Source of the DNA: Amphimedon queenslandica
Lineage: Eukaryota; Porifera; Demospongiae; Haplosclerida; Niphatidae
Length of the DNA stretch: 64,000 bases
NCBI RefSeq assembly: GCF_000090795.2
Contig: NW_003546243.1
Span: forward strand, 616,517 to 680,516
Direction: 5' to 3'
Numbering within the stretch: the stretch's first letter is position 1; every line of letters starts with the position of its first letter. A program made the translations under genes and the position numbers. Below, one piece after another: positions 11,701 to 24,224 of this stretch. A model generated the notes under the pieces. It saw only the letters and a list, made by a program, of their open reading frames with translations, did not search any database and was not told the DNA's origin.

Positions 11701-14649
11701 CCGAGCTGTGTCAATGGGTCATTCCTACTTGAGTAAGGGGACAAAATTGATTTAATTATTGCATAGTTGAGTTGCTACTAAAGCATGTACAATCAATGTA
11801 GGGAGATACACATGTACTGTAATTAAAATAACTCACCCTCCTAATTACTGCACTTCTACATGACTTCCACAGTAAAAACTTTCTATTGAGTCCACTTCCT
11901 TTCATCATAGGTGTACATGTACATGTAGATGTAATCCTTCATATCTTAGCAATGAACCACCTGAGGCATGTGTGATTATTTATCAAGAGGTGCATTAGTT
12001 GGGGGCGAGTAGGGTTATCAATTGGGGGAGTAGCTCGAGTAATAGTATACATGTACATGTACATGTACATGTATGTGCAGTTTGTGCATCTTTTTTGACC
12101 ATTTGATTTCTCTTCCTCTTCTTTTAGTCAAAAAAGAAGCAGTCCTCACGAGTGTAGATTGGATCATGCTCAACTCACCACCTCTTTTGAATTATTAAGA
12201 GAAAGACTCTCATCGCACGACATTGATCACATGATACTGATTGCATTCAACACAGGACTGTTACCCAATCTACCCGAGCCACACCCCTCACCAGAATCAC
12301 TGAGAATATTCCATATAATATTAGCGTATCCACTCGCTCAAGAGTATCCAGCCTGCCTCAGTATAATTGTTACTTTTGTCAAAGTCTTCTTGTACATCAG
12401 TGACAAAGCCAAAGACATAATAGGTAATCATTGTCATTATTTATGTCTTATTTTCATTGCTTTATTTTATAGAGAGTTGGTTGTTCAATGGTCCAGTGGA
12501 AGTATTACAGACTTGGATTGAGGTACATACTGTATATGCCTAGCTGAAATATTGAGTGCATTGTAAATGTATGCAGCTAGAATAGAGTATTGCTGGTACA
12601 TATGTACTAGAGCCATCAAATTATTGTATAATGTATGTACATGTTTATTTTAAGTCGCGTTGTTGCTATAATTTGTGCTTCCAATAATTGTATTAAATGC
12701 ACATGATACTATCCTTTGAAATTATTCATATTATATTGTCCATCAACACTAATTAATTTAATATTATTACTATTATTTTATTATTATTATTATTTTATTA
12801 TTATTATTATTGATAGATATTCAGGTACCCCATAGCAAGGATAATAGCTGGAGGTAGAGACAGGATAGAGCAGAGTGGCCAGACCTTATATGGAAGACCT
12901 AACCTAATTCATCTCACCGACGATCAAACCTGGGCTCTCCAGGAAGGGATCAAAGTCCTTCGCTGGCTTTTTGAAGTAAGACCTACATGTACATCTAGCA
13001 TTATTTTTAGTCTTTTTTGAAATTGTACATCATTTTGTAGTGTAACAAGAAGCACAAGGAGCCCGTGAGTCACCAGAAGTTTTATGTTGACGAGATAGTT
13101 GAGTCTTGCGATCTGAGAGAGGACTATTTCTCTTACAAACAGAACAGGGTAAGGGATAATATCTGTTTCACATACATGTACATGTACATATACATATTAA
13201 TCGTTAGGTTGATAGGGTGCTCTTCATGAGGTATTCATTTGTACTCAATGCTTCTGGTAAGGCTGAACTGATGCAGATTGAAGGACGATACAGACAAATG
13301 GTCAGTCAGGAACTTTATCCATAAAAGCATAAATATTTACTCATTTATTTGAAGTATTTTATTTAAAAAATTTAAAATTTGACTAATATTTCTTTGCATG
13401 TCATTTCTACTCATGCTCTTCTGTAGGAGGCAGTAGCGCATGCTCATCACAGGAATATACTGAACTGGTTTTCTGCTGAGGGCATCAGTGATGTGTCTCC
13501 AATGGCTTTTGTCATTAACGTGAGAAGAGACCACATACTTGGTGATGCTATTACAGCACTGAGGAGTCACGATACTGGCGACCTTCTCAAACCACTCAGA
13601 GTATGTACATATTGTACATGCACATGCATCCAGAAAAATTTGGATTTTTACTAATTTTAAAGTTGCTGTGAAATCAAGCCAAAGCTTCTGTATTATAATA
13701 GTACAGACTGTTTGGCCAAAATTTGCCGTAAAATGAAAAGGAGAGAATTCTTCATTTTTATAATTTTTTCTGATGCATATACATGTACTTATGTGATGTA
13801 GAAAGTTTAAACTGATTCCAATCAAATTTGGATTTTTTATGAATTTTTTAAAGTTGCTCCAAAATCGGGCCAAAGTCCCTGTACTATAGTACAGGGTGCT
13901 TGGCCAAATTTCGCCAAAAATGAAAAGGAGAGAATTCCTAATTTTTATATTTTTTTCTGATGCATATACATGTACTTATGTTGTGTGTAAAGTTTAAGCT
14001 GATTTGGATCAAATTTAAATTTTATATGAATTTTTAAAGTTGCTTCAAAATTAAGCCGAAGTCCCTGTACTATAAATTTTGCCTAAAATGAAAAGAAGAG
14101 AATTTTCTATATTTCCAGCGAAAAATAAATTTAATGGTAAAATTCCTGTGAAAAATAATTTTTTCTGGCAAAATTTTTAGGAAAATAAATTATAAAAAAA
14201 TTTTGCTGGGAAAAAAGTTAAAAATAGAAATTTAATTATTATTGCTAGGTTACAGTTGTTAGCTACTGTTGCCAGGTTACTGTTGCCATGATACAGTTGC
14301 CACGCCATGCTATGCGCAATTTACAGCGTCATAATGACGGACTCGCCCCAATTAATTAAAATTAAGTAATTTGTTGTAAGTATTCTGGTATTTGTCTGTA
14401 GTAATTGTTGGTGGACACAGTGATTAGCACAGAGTTTAATGAGTGTCTTTGTCCTCCATTCATTTGATATGAATTATTATGAAGGAATAGAGTTATGAGC
14501 TGCCTTTTACTCTCTCACACAATCTTACACGTATGTCTCTTACAGGACAATAATTAAAATTGTTTCAAAGAAAACCACAATGTATGCTATGTGTAGGCTG
14601 TGTACAAAGAACTATCAGCTACATGTACGTGTAGCGTGTGTGTGTGTGT

Positions 14650-14703
<54 letters not shown>

Positions 14704-16705
14704 TTTATGGAGTAGAGGGAATCACTATGGTGTGTTACCTGAGAATGTGTCATTGGTATTGTTTCATGTATTGTATTGATATACTTTGCCTGAGGTAGAA
14801 TTTAGAGGATTGTCCTGTAGTGTAGTATTACTACGAATCCTGTCTATAGTTTATACAAAGCAAATACCTTCCTTCATTCAACTTGCATTGATTGTGACTT
14901 GACTACACTGGGCACTATTGTCTCTCATTGGTATGCATCACATGATGACTAGTACCTGAATACACTGGCTCATTTTCATGAATTGCATTCCAATTGACTA
15001 TGATATACCTCTAATAGTACATGTATATCTAGTTTTCTTTGCTTGATACGTAGTACTTCATGTAGAATGAGATACATGTTAATTCCCTCATTCCTTGAAC
15101 ACACTCATTATTGTTACACACTATCAAGCCATACATTATTACTAGTATTATTATTATGATACTATCTTGTGACCATCTGTCAGTTGCATGTCTTTAACCA
15201 CTCACTCATGCAGTGTACACTAATACTTATAAATATACTCTACTACTCATATTTATTTATTTATTTATTTACATGCCTTTATTCAAATTTAATGCGTGTT
15301 TGTGTTGATTATTTTAATATGCATCTTCAAATTATTATCATCTTCCATATCTTGTGAGTTACCCTTCCTCCTGGTCGGGTGTTTTTAATTTCTTATTTTC
15401 ATATTAATTCTAAGTTCTGATTGTTACGGTCGATTACCTGGGTCAATAGTTGAGGGTAACCACAAATATTTTATTGTAACACACACATACACACACACAC
15501 ACGTAAGTATGTGTCCATTTTTTCTATACATGTACATGTACCTTTACTTTATAATGCTCCTCTCCACATACATGTACATCTACATCCATGTACTGTTCTG
15601 TACATGTATGTGTATACTGCTCACACACACTTTTTATGGTCTGCAAATGAGATTATTGTCATTCCTTGATGTCGTTCTGTGTTATTATAGCCAGAAATGT
15701 TCCATTACTCCCAGTCAAGTGAAATTGATATAATGATAACAGTCATTGCATCATTGCCATATTGTACGAATCTGATTTACACTTATTAGTCTAGTTGGCC
15801 TATTATGGTCTACATATCATTGGCCCATTATGACTACATTATGTTGGTAGCCAATAATAAAATATAAATAATACCATGTGTGAATGGGATATTGCTACAA
15901 ATTGCATATTGTCCATACCCAATGCATGTACATTTCCCATACATGCATGTGCATTGTGTAATTATGCTAATGTACATGTACATATACAGTGTATTTATCA
16001 TGACATTATTTGCACAATGAATAATGATACTATTGTATTGGTAGGTTCAGTTTGAAGGTGAGGAAGGTTTTGATGAGGGCGGAGTACAGAAAGAGTTCTT
16101 CATGCTGTTGATCAGAGAATTGCTTAATCCAGACTTTGGTATGTTCTACGAGGAGGATGAGTCAAGATACATCTGGTTTAGACAGCAGGTATCAGCAATG
16201 GAATAGCCTCTCTCTATATCCTCTTTATGTTCTCTTTCTTTTAGCTTGAGCCCATTGAGTCTTATGACAGGCAGTGCTATCACTTGGTTGGTATGATCTG
16301 TGCCTTAGCAATATACAATGGAGTCATAGTCGACCTCCCCTTCCCTCCCGTACTGTACAGGAAGCTACTATCATAGTGAGGAGAAGAGAGGCCACTGAAG
16401 CAATAAATGCTTTAGTATCTCTTGTTTAAAATACTCGTGAAGAGTAATAATGTTTTCTTCTTTTTCAGTACTCCGAGTCTTAAAGATCTTGAGTCTCTCA
16501 AGCCGTCGGTCGGTAAACACTTAAGAGGGATACTCACTTATGATGGCAATGATTTTGAGAAAGACTACAACATAACTTTTGAGGTACAGTGCCATTGACA
16601 GCTTGTGAGGGAATTTTGTTTTCTGGCTTGCCTTGTATAGCTTCAGGCATGCCTCAAGCAAAATAAACACTGTTTATTTGATTATAATATAATTGTATGT
16701 ATGCA

Positions 16706-16746
<41 letters not shown>

Positions 16747-17857
16747 CACAAGAAATATATATGGTTCAGTAATAACCATACCACTGAAGAAAGAGGGAGC
16801 CAGTGAACCAGTGACTAAACTCAATAAAAAAGAGTTTGTTCAACTTTATGTGAAATATGAGCTGACCGAGTGCATCAAGGAGCAGTTTGAGTCGTTTGTT
16901 GAAGGCTTCATGAAAGTCTGCGACATTAAGAGTGACGTGTTTGTAAGTATGAACCCTCTCTACTATAAGACCCTTTACATATCATCATTATTATTAGTTA
17001 ACGTTGCATCCAGATGAATTGATGGCCCTTGTCTCCGGTTCTTCATCCTATGATTTCAATGAGTTTATGGAGCACACCACATATATTAATGGATATACTC
17101 CCTCTCATCCTGCCATTCAGTCGTTCTGGGCTGTTGTTAACGATTTCTCTCCAGATGCACAGAAGCAGCTATTGAGTATGTATACCCTTTCTCTTACCTT
17201 GAAGCATGACTTGTGCCAATCCTGTCAACATTTGTACATTCTTTGCATTTTGATATCATTTAATGATTGAACACACACACACACACACACAGATTGACAG
17301 TTTCTGCAATCTGTATAATTATTATGTTTACTATTTTATCTATGTATCAAGTTCCTTTTCTTTTTGATAGTATTCTGGACTGGTAGTAACAGAATTCCTG
17401 TTGCTGGTGTAAAGAGTCTAAAAGTAAGACAGCTCTATCTCTCTCTCGATTACAGCTTATATCATTCGTATACCATCCTGCTTTGTTTGGCTTACAGCAT
17501 GTTGTAGTTATGAGTGAAATGTTTGTGTCTTGAATGATCTTTTGTCTAAAATAGCGTCGTGACATTGTGTTGCGATTTTAGAAATCCGATCAATGCTGCC
17601 TTGTTGACAGATTAGTTGTTTCAGTCTCTGTGTAGTTCAAACACCACTAGGACCATTGATTTAATAATAATTTTCTCTTTTTTTAATTTCCCCAGCTTAT
17701 AATACAGCGTATGGATGGCGGAGACAATTTCCGGAGACTACCAGTAGCTCACACTTGCTCGAATGTACTTGATCTCCCGCCGTATCCTTCCAATGATCTC
17801 ATGAAAGAGAAACTCCTCAAAGCTATATTCTTCACCAAAGGATTTGGTATCCTCTAA
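8794..17857 (+). CDS. HERC4-like: HERC-type E3 ubiquitin ligase (RCC1 repeats plus HECT domain)
   Basis: A HECT-class ligase accepts ubiquitin from an E2 on its own cysteine and passes it to substrate. The start [15 protein letters not shown] is the typical first blade of a small-HERC RCC1 propeller. Further blades: [15 protein letters not shown] (about 9150), [72 protein letters not shown], each in its own exon. A helical middle follows (11570-13600). The HECT domain runs from about 13420: [22 protein letters not shown]-like text resumes at 16046, then [20 protein letters not shown], and [15 protein letters not shown] with the catalytic Cys codon at 17756. The ending KGFGIL matches the hydrophobic HECT tail. 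A 2.4-kb intron (13601-16045) is the only long one. About 1,000 residues, the size of HERC3/4. Confidence 0.93.
11463..11540 (+). repeat. TACATG self-complementary repeat cluster
   Basis: An intron of the HERC gene holds many copies of TACATG/CATGTA, partly as ATGTACATGTACATGTAT. Similar short runs occur at 12046-12075, 31372-31392 and 63248-63262. The word equals its own reverse complement when doubled, so runs can fold into hairpins. Confidence 0.85.
13630..14120 (+). repeat. 187-bp tandem repeat array (palindromic-core family)
   Basis: About 2.6 units. The anchor AAAGTTTAAACTGATTCC recurs at 13802 and 13989 (187 bp apart). The second core reads CCCTGTACTATAGTACAGGG, a perfect 20-bp palindrome; the first is degraded and the third is cut short. 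Confidence 0.88.
14633..14702 (+). repeat. TG dinucleotide microsatellite
   Basis: About 33 TG units with one interruption, inside the long HERC intron. Confidence 0.95.
16709..16744 (+). repeat. CA microsatellite forming a 3' splice site
   Basis: About 18 CA units run directly into ACAG, and the next exon of the HECT domain starts at 16745 ([13 protein letters not shown]). The acceptor therefore has a CA tract where a polypyrimidine tract is normally found. Confidence 0.85.
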
Positions 17858-18207
17858 AAGCAGGGCTAGCACACATAAACTGCAACAATCTCCATGCAAT
17901 GTCTTCTCTTCAATTTTATTTATAATTGTACTGATTGTTCACTTGTATAGAATACAATCTCTATAATATTATGACTTATGGTCAATTTAAAAATTTTTTT
18001 TCACAACACACCCATCACTGTAGGAGTGGCTCAATAATAAATATAGCACTTGCGTTACGGTGTAGCCGAATGGTTCGTGGATAATTCCTTGGGTGCTTGG
18101 TGCTCTGACTTGTATTGCTAGCACGCGCAGGGCACAGCCAATCTGTCAGTGATATCTAGAAAATAACCTCCATTGGATTTTGCGGTTCTCTTGGTGTACT
18201 TTGAGCC
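17858..18207 (+). other. Spacer between HERC and the PDZ/SH3 gene
   Basis: 350 bp. The left part is AT-rich with the HERC 3' UTR. The right part (18040-18200) is less AT-rich and probably promoter or 5' UTR for the next gene. No other feature is seen. Confidence 0.45.
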
Positions 18208-21200
18208 ATGGACGAGATTGTCACCAACGTTTCTCCGGAAACTTTTGTCATAGCACTCGAGGGTGGCGGGCCATGGGGGTTCACTCTACAAGGTGGAGCT
18301 GAGTTTCGTTCCCCACTGAAGATAGGAAAGGTTAGACCAATCACCACTGCATGTAGAAGTAGTCTGGGCCTATGATCCGTGAAATTTTGCTCCGTGTTGA
18401 CCAATAAACAAAATAGTATGATTTTATAGAGCTTGTCTCTATTTATGATTATTGATTGTTTCTATGATAATGATGCATATAATCCATTACCTTCTGCTCC
18501 TGGCAGTGCCCAACAGTTTGTTTAATGTGGACATTCAAAACATTTTTTACACCTCAGCCTGTTACAACTGACAGCAGAATATACTGACCCTTATCCTGTA
18601 ATGATAGCTTTAAAAATGCATTCTATCCTAATGGTCGATTTAAATTCATCAGAAATAATAGTTTATTGTATTTTTGAGTTTGTTATTATGCATCTTTCTA
18701 TGGTGATTTAAGTATGCTGTTTAGGCAGCACAATAATGTTTATGTGACACATATGTATATGCATACAGGGTGTGAGAGTGTGTGCCCTCTGTTTATTGAC
18801 AGTATTGGCGTGATTACTGAAGACGATACCATAACAAGTCTCATACAGCCATTTCAATATTATAGCCACAATATAACGCCTTTATAGTCATAGTATAGAG
18901 TTTAATCTTGGAGTGTATGTTGATTATTATTATTATTATTACAAATATTAAATTTTAAATGAAGCCACTATGTGGTGGGTCATCTTACGTGTATCAACAA
19001 AGTCCTATAAGATTTCCAGAGCTTGGGAGTTTAATTTTCTACTGTAAATTCTCAACTATTTGAGTTATTTTAATTGTTTACAGAATGTTGAGCCGTGATA
19101 TGATGGCTCAGCCACCCGAGACATTCACTCTAGTATGTAGTTTAATTGACTTAGTTGATCCAATACCGTGGGATCACCTACTATATGTAGTTAATTGTGG
19201 TGGGTGTTCATTTAATATTAAAGGTATGCAAACATTAGTGGTTTACTAATACAATTATAGCATGTACACAGTGTGAAGAAGACCTAACATGCAATCCAGT
19301 GGAGTAGAGCCAGCTACATGGGGCATTTGCTTAAATTTTATAATTTCTTTTTAATACGAGTACAGCTCTCAACTTTGAAATTATCAAGATGAGAAAGAGA
19401 GTGAGAAAAACACTGTAGTAGTAGTAGTGATCATTGCGATTGTTCTATTGTGTTGTGATTAGTACATCTCACATACTTGAGTAAACCCAAAATCCCTGTT
19501 ATGGCTAATAAAATGCATTATAGTATGAAAGAGTTGTAAATTCCTTGCATTTAATAGTTATAGCAATAAATTTCCCTTTAAAATAATTTAGTCATTCCAT
19601 ATTGACATCAATATTATGACATTAATGTTTGTTAATATTCATTAGCTCCTTTGGACTTGTCAATGATGATTAATTGTTACAAATTTAAAGTGTCACATTT
19701 TAGCTAATTAATTGTGTACTATTTATCTCTTAATGTTTAATGCAGGTTACTCCTGGTGGCAAGGCTCAGAAGAGTGGTCTGATAGGAGGTGATATATTGT
19801 TGAATATCAACGGAGTATCAACCTCTACAATGAAGCACCACGAAGCACAGCGACTGATAGCCGCATCAAAAACAAACCTGGATCTAACCTGGTAATTATT
19901 ATTAAGCTATCATATTCTAACAGGTTTTATTTTATTTTAAAATAGTACCAAAGCTGTTGATAAATCACCTAAAAGTTCTATCACCTTCCGCACGTTCGAT
20001 TATCCGCCTCGTTCTACAACACCAGTTGATAATTTTGGCTCCAAGTCTTCTACTCTTGGGAGACATGCAAGACAAAGTTCACTGGATTTAAATACCTTTC
20101 GCTCTCGTGCTTGGTCTGATGCAGGAAAGAAAGCAGTTGTTGGCGCACATATAGCCGGAATAAAAGTGCCAGCTCCTCCTCCTTCCGTGAAAGGAAAAGC
20201 CCCACTACCAGTTGTTCAGCCTGAGAAAGTTAGATACGTAGCTGGCATTAAGATTCCAGCTCCACCTCCTCAATTGAAACCGAAACCAGTCCGCACTCCT
20301 AGCAAGGAGAGGATACCCGCAGGAACTAGTACTATTGTTCCACTGAATGACACTGCTGCTAATGATGCACCAGCTACTACTGAACCCGTTACTATAGGCA
20401 GCAGCAGCAGTACTCCTGCAGTGTTGGAATCTAAAGAGGACCCAATCGTCATATCAGATACGCTAGTGAAGAAGGAGGCTTCAGCTGAGGTTGCCGAGCG
20501 TGATACTAGCAGTGAGATCATTGATATGCTTACTGCTATTCAGAATGACTTTACCCCTACCACTCCGGAGAGCCAGACCAGCTCGTCAGATTTTAAAGAC
20601 ATTTCATCAGAGAAGGATCATTTCGAGACGGAGTATCATTCCTCGACCAGCGGGTATAAAAGCGGCATAGCCTCTTCATCGGAGGAAGACATATTGTCCA
20701 CTAGCGCAGGAAGTGGGAGCGATTGGTATAGGAGCGATTGGTATAGGAGCATGTTTCAGAGCATGAAAAAAGGAGTAGAGGAGCAACTGCCAAACAAGAA
20801 ACGTATGTATTTGTGTAGTACGGCATTATAGACTCATTATTGTCATTCTCTTAATGTGTAGATGTGTGTGATCGCTCACCCACCCCGGCTAGAAAATTTA
20901 AAGAAACGAATGAAGATGCTACTTCTCTAAGGTTTGTATATATGTATAGTATAATATGCAAACGAGTGCTTATACTTATTGTATTATGTGGCTTGACAAG
21001 TATTTTATTGCTCATAGAACTGCTAGTTCTAGTGAATCAAATCGAAGGAGCAGTGAGTCTAATCTAGCAAGCCCTAAGGCAACCTCAGGACAGGCTATGG
21101 CAAGGACCAGCTCTTCTGGTGCAGTAGGTGAGTCCACAGGCTGGGCTTATTTTTGCATTTTATGCACTTTTGTCCTTTAGATGCCGTCAACAGCCTTACT

Positions 21201-23819
21201 TCTGGTGTTGTTTACCGCAGAAACATGCAGAATTTCAACCAGTCACGGAATTGTAAGTAGCAAGGGGCGTGTCACTTTATAACTAAATCATGAATAATTG
21301 ATCTTCATAATTAGATTGGAAGTCGATCGAGAGACAAGCTTCGCAAGAAAGGATAGAACTCGCTGCTGCCGCTGCCAGGAGAAACTCGGTAAGAGTACAG
21401 GACAGCAGGGAGCCCCTTCTACTCCCTGTTTACTCGCCATCTCTCTTTTACATGCGATATAATTGTTGTCTTTGTCGAGCTGTAGCCCTAATTACTATTC
21501 AAAGCTACAGTGGTACGCTCTGAATGATATTAACCTTGTTTATTGGTATGATAGCTATGCCTATGAATGACAGATTCAACTCCCCTCTCCTACATATTGT
21601 CAGCACTTAGACTACACATCATCACTATTGTTATCACTTCAGTGTTTACTAAGAATCACTCCATATATTCCCTCTTCCTCTAGTTTCACCGTACTTCAAG
21701 CACTAGCTCAACAGGACGTGTTGCCTCACCAGACGTACCTGAAGCATCGCATGAGCCTGTATTTAACGAGGTATAGTACCATTTGTATTATCATGAGTTG
21801 TAATGGTAGAGTAACTGGAGTATAATAGCCACTGCAGCATATCTTGTCTCTTTGATGTATTCAGTCCTTATTTGTAGTTTTTTTCACATCTTGTCTTTTA
21901 CATTTGAGGCATTAACAAGTATGCTTGTTTGCATCTTTGTTTATGCAAAAGTGTTAGAAAAATGTAGAAAAATTAGTTATTGTACTTGTAATAAATTTGT
22001 TCCAGTACATGTAAGAGCATGCCTGTCTTGTTTATCTTATCAAGAGAGATGTTGTCTTACATTCAACTAATGTTTAGGTAGTGAGTGTGTGTGTGTTTAT
22101 AATGATGCTTGCAAATTTCATTTATAGACTTTGAGTGAATTTAAGGATTCCATAAAAGAAGAGGAGAAAGTCGACCTACCAAAGTCTCCATCACCTGCCA
22201 TTAGCCCAAGGGTAAGAACACCCGAGCAGCCAAAGACTCCACCTCTTATAACAAAAACTCCTCCTCCTGTCTCACCAAAGCCAACCAATTCTCCACCTTT
22301 GAGATCATATTCACCTCTCGGAAGACAGACTCCTCCTTTAGGAAGGTCGGATTCTCCCCTAGGAAGGTCGACTCCGCCCCAGACTCCTCCTCTTAGGCCA
22401 ATCACTCCACCTCAAAAATCACCAACTTCACCACTGAAGCCTCTGACTCCGCCTCCCGTCAAGCCACGCTCGCCATCTTTAAAGTCTCCTACTTCGCCTC
22501 AGCAGGCCCAGTCTTTTGGAAGTCCTCCGGCTGATGTGTCAAACTTTGATGAGGCAATGTCGAAGCTTCATCCTTTACTGAAGGACAGTGTGGATCCTCC
22601 AGATGGGGGAGAAGTAGAAGGGGGAGACAAGTATGTAATTATTATTATAGCTGCATGTTACTTGTGGCTTTACTTCATGTTTTTGTCTAATTCCAATTCC
22701 AAAACTTTGTAGTAGTACATGTTCATCATGTAGGTGTTTAAGCAACCCTCAGTCATTATGCATATTGATGCCCTTACACCATGTAGAATATTCTAATTGT
22801 TCATCTTGCAATCACACGCATACCCATTTTAATAACTGTATTGTATTATTTAAATCAAGTGTAATATGCCATCATTCCTCTTTGCAGCTCTGATGCTTCC
22901 CAACAGAATTTGTTCTCAAGAATTGATCCTAGCAAGTTGAATACTGCACTTGGGAATGCTGCCATCCTTGGAAAGATGGAGGCAAGTGAAAGTGTCCTGT
23001 TTTTATTTTATTAGCTCTCTCTCTCTCTCTCTCTCTCTCTGCAGCAAGAAGGTGTCAAAGGGAGTGCATTGCAAAGTGCTGCACTTGCTGTAGGACAGGC
23101 TAGTCAAGAGGAAAAGAAGCCAGTACCACAGAAGAAAAAAACTAAGACGACAAAGGTACAGTGCTTTTAGTTCATGATCAATGTACTTAGCGTTGTGCCC
23201 TTGCTCTCTTTGTTAGCCTCCTCCTGCTGAGAAAGCAAAGGCTTTATATGATTTTGAAGCAGCTAGTCCAAAAGAGATGTCTTTCAAGAAGGGTGATGTC
23301 ATTAGTCTTACAGAGCAAGTTGACTCAAACTGGCTTAAAGGCACTGTTAATGGTCAGACAGGAATATTTCCTGTTAATTTTGTGAAGGTATGATTGAAGA
23401 TGAATGTACATGTACTTGTATAAAAACTCTGAGCAGATTCAGATCAAAACTAAACATGTTTTGTATTTTGCACAAAGTTTTAGTGTTTTTCTTTCATTTA
23501 GCTCTTGACACAAGATGATATATTGCTGCTAGATTCACAAATTGATCCTGTAGAACCTCCTCCTTTAAATTTACTTGCTAAAGCAAAGTATAACTTTACT
23601 GCAAAATCATCAAAAGAATTATCCTTCAATAAAGTGAGCATAAGATGTACTGTGTAGCACTGATGTAAAATTAATATTTACATTTTTCTCATTCAGAATG
23701 ATGTAATCACACTAGTAAAGCAAGTTGATGAAAATTGGTATGAAGGATGCCTTGGAGATGAGAAAGGCATTGTTCCGGTAACTTTTGTGCAAATTTTTGA
23801 TGTTCAAGAAGATAACTAA
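18208..23819 (+). CDS. PDZ, sorbin-like motif and two SH3 domains: ZASP/SORBS-like cytoskeletal scaffold
   Basis: Likely an adaptor at actin attachment sites. Exon 1 (18208-18330) reads GGPWGFTLQGGAEFRSPLKI, the PWGF signature of ALP/ZASP-type PDZ domains; it splices in frame over 1.4 kb to VTPGGKAQKSGLIGGDILLN and STMKHHEAQRLI (19746-19892), completing the domain. A long linker repeats AGIKVPAPPP and AGIKIPAPPP (about 20155 and 20245). Near 20720 it reads SDWYRSDWYRSMFQSMKK, resembling the DWYKxMFKQI start of the SoHo region in SORBS/vinexin proteins and itself doubled. Then a proline-rich stretch (22200-22500) and two SH3 domains: KAKALYDFEAASPKEMSF with WLKGTVNGQTGIFPVNFVK (about 23230-23388), and AKAKYNFTAKSSKELSF with WYEGCLGDEKGIVPVTFVQ (23575-23800). 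Vertebrate SORBS proteins have three SH3 domains and no PDZ. PDZ and SH3 calls are firm; the SoHo call is tentative. Confidence 0.88.
18331..19745 (+). other. 1.4-kb intron splitting the PDZ domain
   Basis: The donor GTTAGA follows GGAAAG and the acceptor GCAG precedes GTTACTCC. The sequence is AT-rich and low in structure. I see no second gene, though an internal promoter cannot be excluded. Confidence 0.7.
23017..23041 (+). repeat. CT microsatellite at a 3' splice site
   Basis: About twelve CT units end in GCAG and the next exon begins immediately (QEGVKGSALQSAALAVGQ). It forms a near-ideal polypyrimidine tract. Confidence 0.85.
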
Positions 23820-24224
23820 TGCTACTACCAACGATATTTATTATTGTTATTATTAGTTATTGTGTTTGTTGCTGTACTAACACTTGTTAAATCATTTCAG
23901 TTATTAGTTATTGTATTCTTCTCAATCTGTTAGTGTCTTTGTTATTTTTAATTTTGGTATAATAATAATATTGAGTGCTGCGTGCCCATCTCAAAAATGG
24001 ATACAAAGGACATAATGATTGTTGAAGGACAGCACAGGTTTACTCCTCTTCAATTTTGTTAGTTTAGTTTTGTGACTCCCTTTCTCTTGTGCATGAGTCT
24101 TGCATATAACCTTATGCCATTGCATCATTAGCATTAATAATATAATGTTTTATTATCAAAAATAAGAGACAAAAGAAGAGAGAGAGAGAGATAAGTATAC
24201 ACTAATATACGGTACAAAAACACA
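23820..24224 (+). other. Tail-to-tail spacer between PDZ/SH3 gene and kinesin gene
   Basis: About 400 bp between two stop codons on opposite strands. It is AT-rich, with AATAATAATATTG near 23960 and a GA run at 24178-24192. It carries both 3' UTRs; no coding sequence is seen. Confidence 0.5.

Larger units (their letters stand above)
13601..16045 (+). other. Long repeat-filled intron of the HERC gene
   Basis: Donor GTATGT follows a HECT-region exon at 13600 and acceptor TAG precedes the exon at 16046. It contains the 187-bp repeat array, a TG microsatellite (14633-14702), and otherwise AT-rich unique-looking sequence. I found no convincing gene or RNA inside. Confidence 0.75.

Noticed and set aside
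13337-13873. 178-residue minus-strand frame
   Set aside because: It crosses HECT-domain exons in antisense and the 187-bp repeat; low-complexity and not protein-like.
14580-14798. Open frame with a long Cys-Val repeat
   Set aside because: It is the translation of the TG microsatellite inside a HERC intron.
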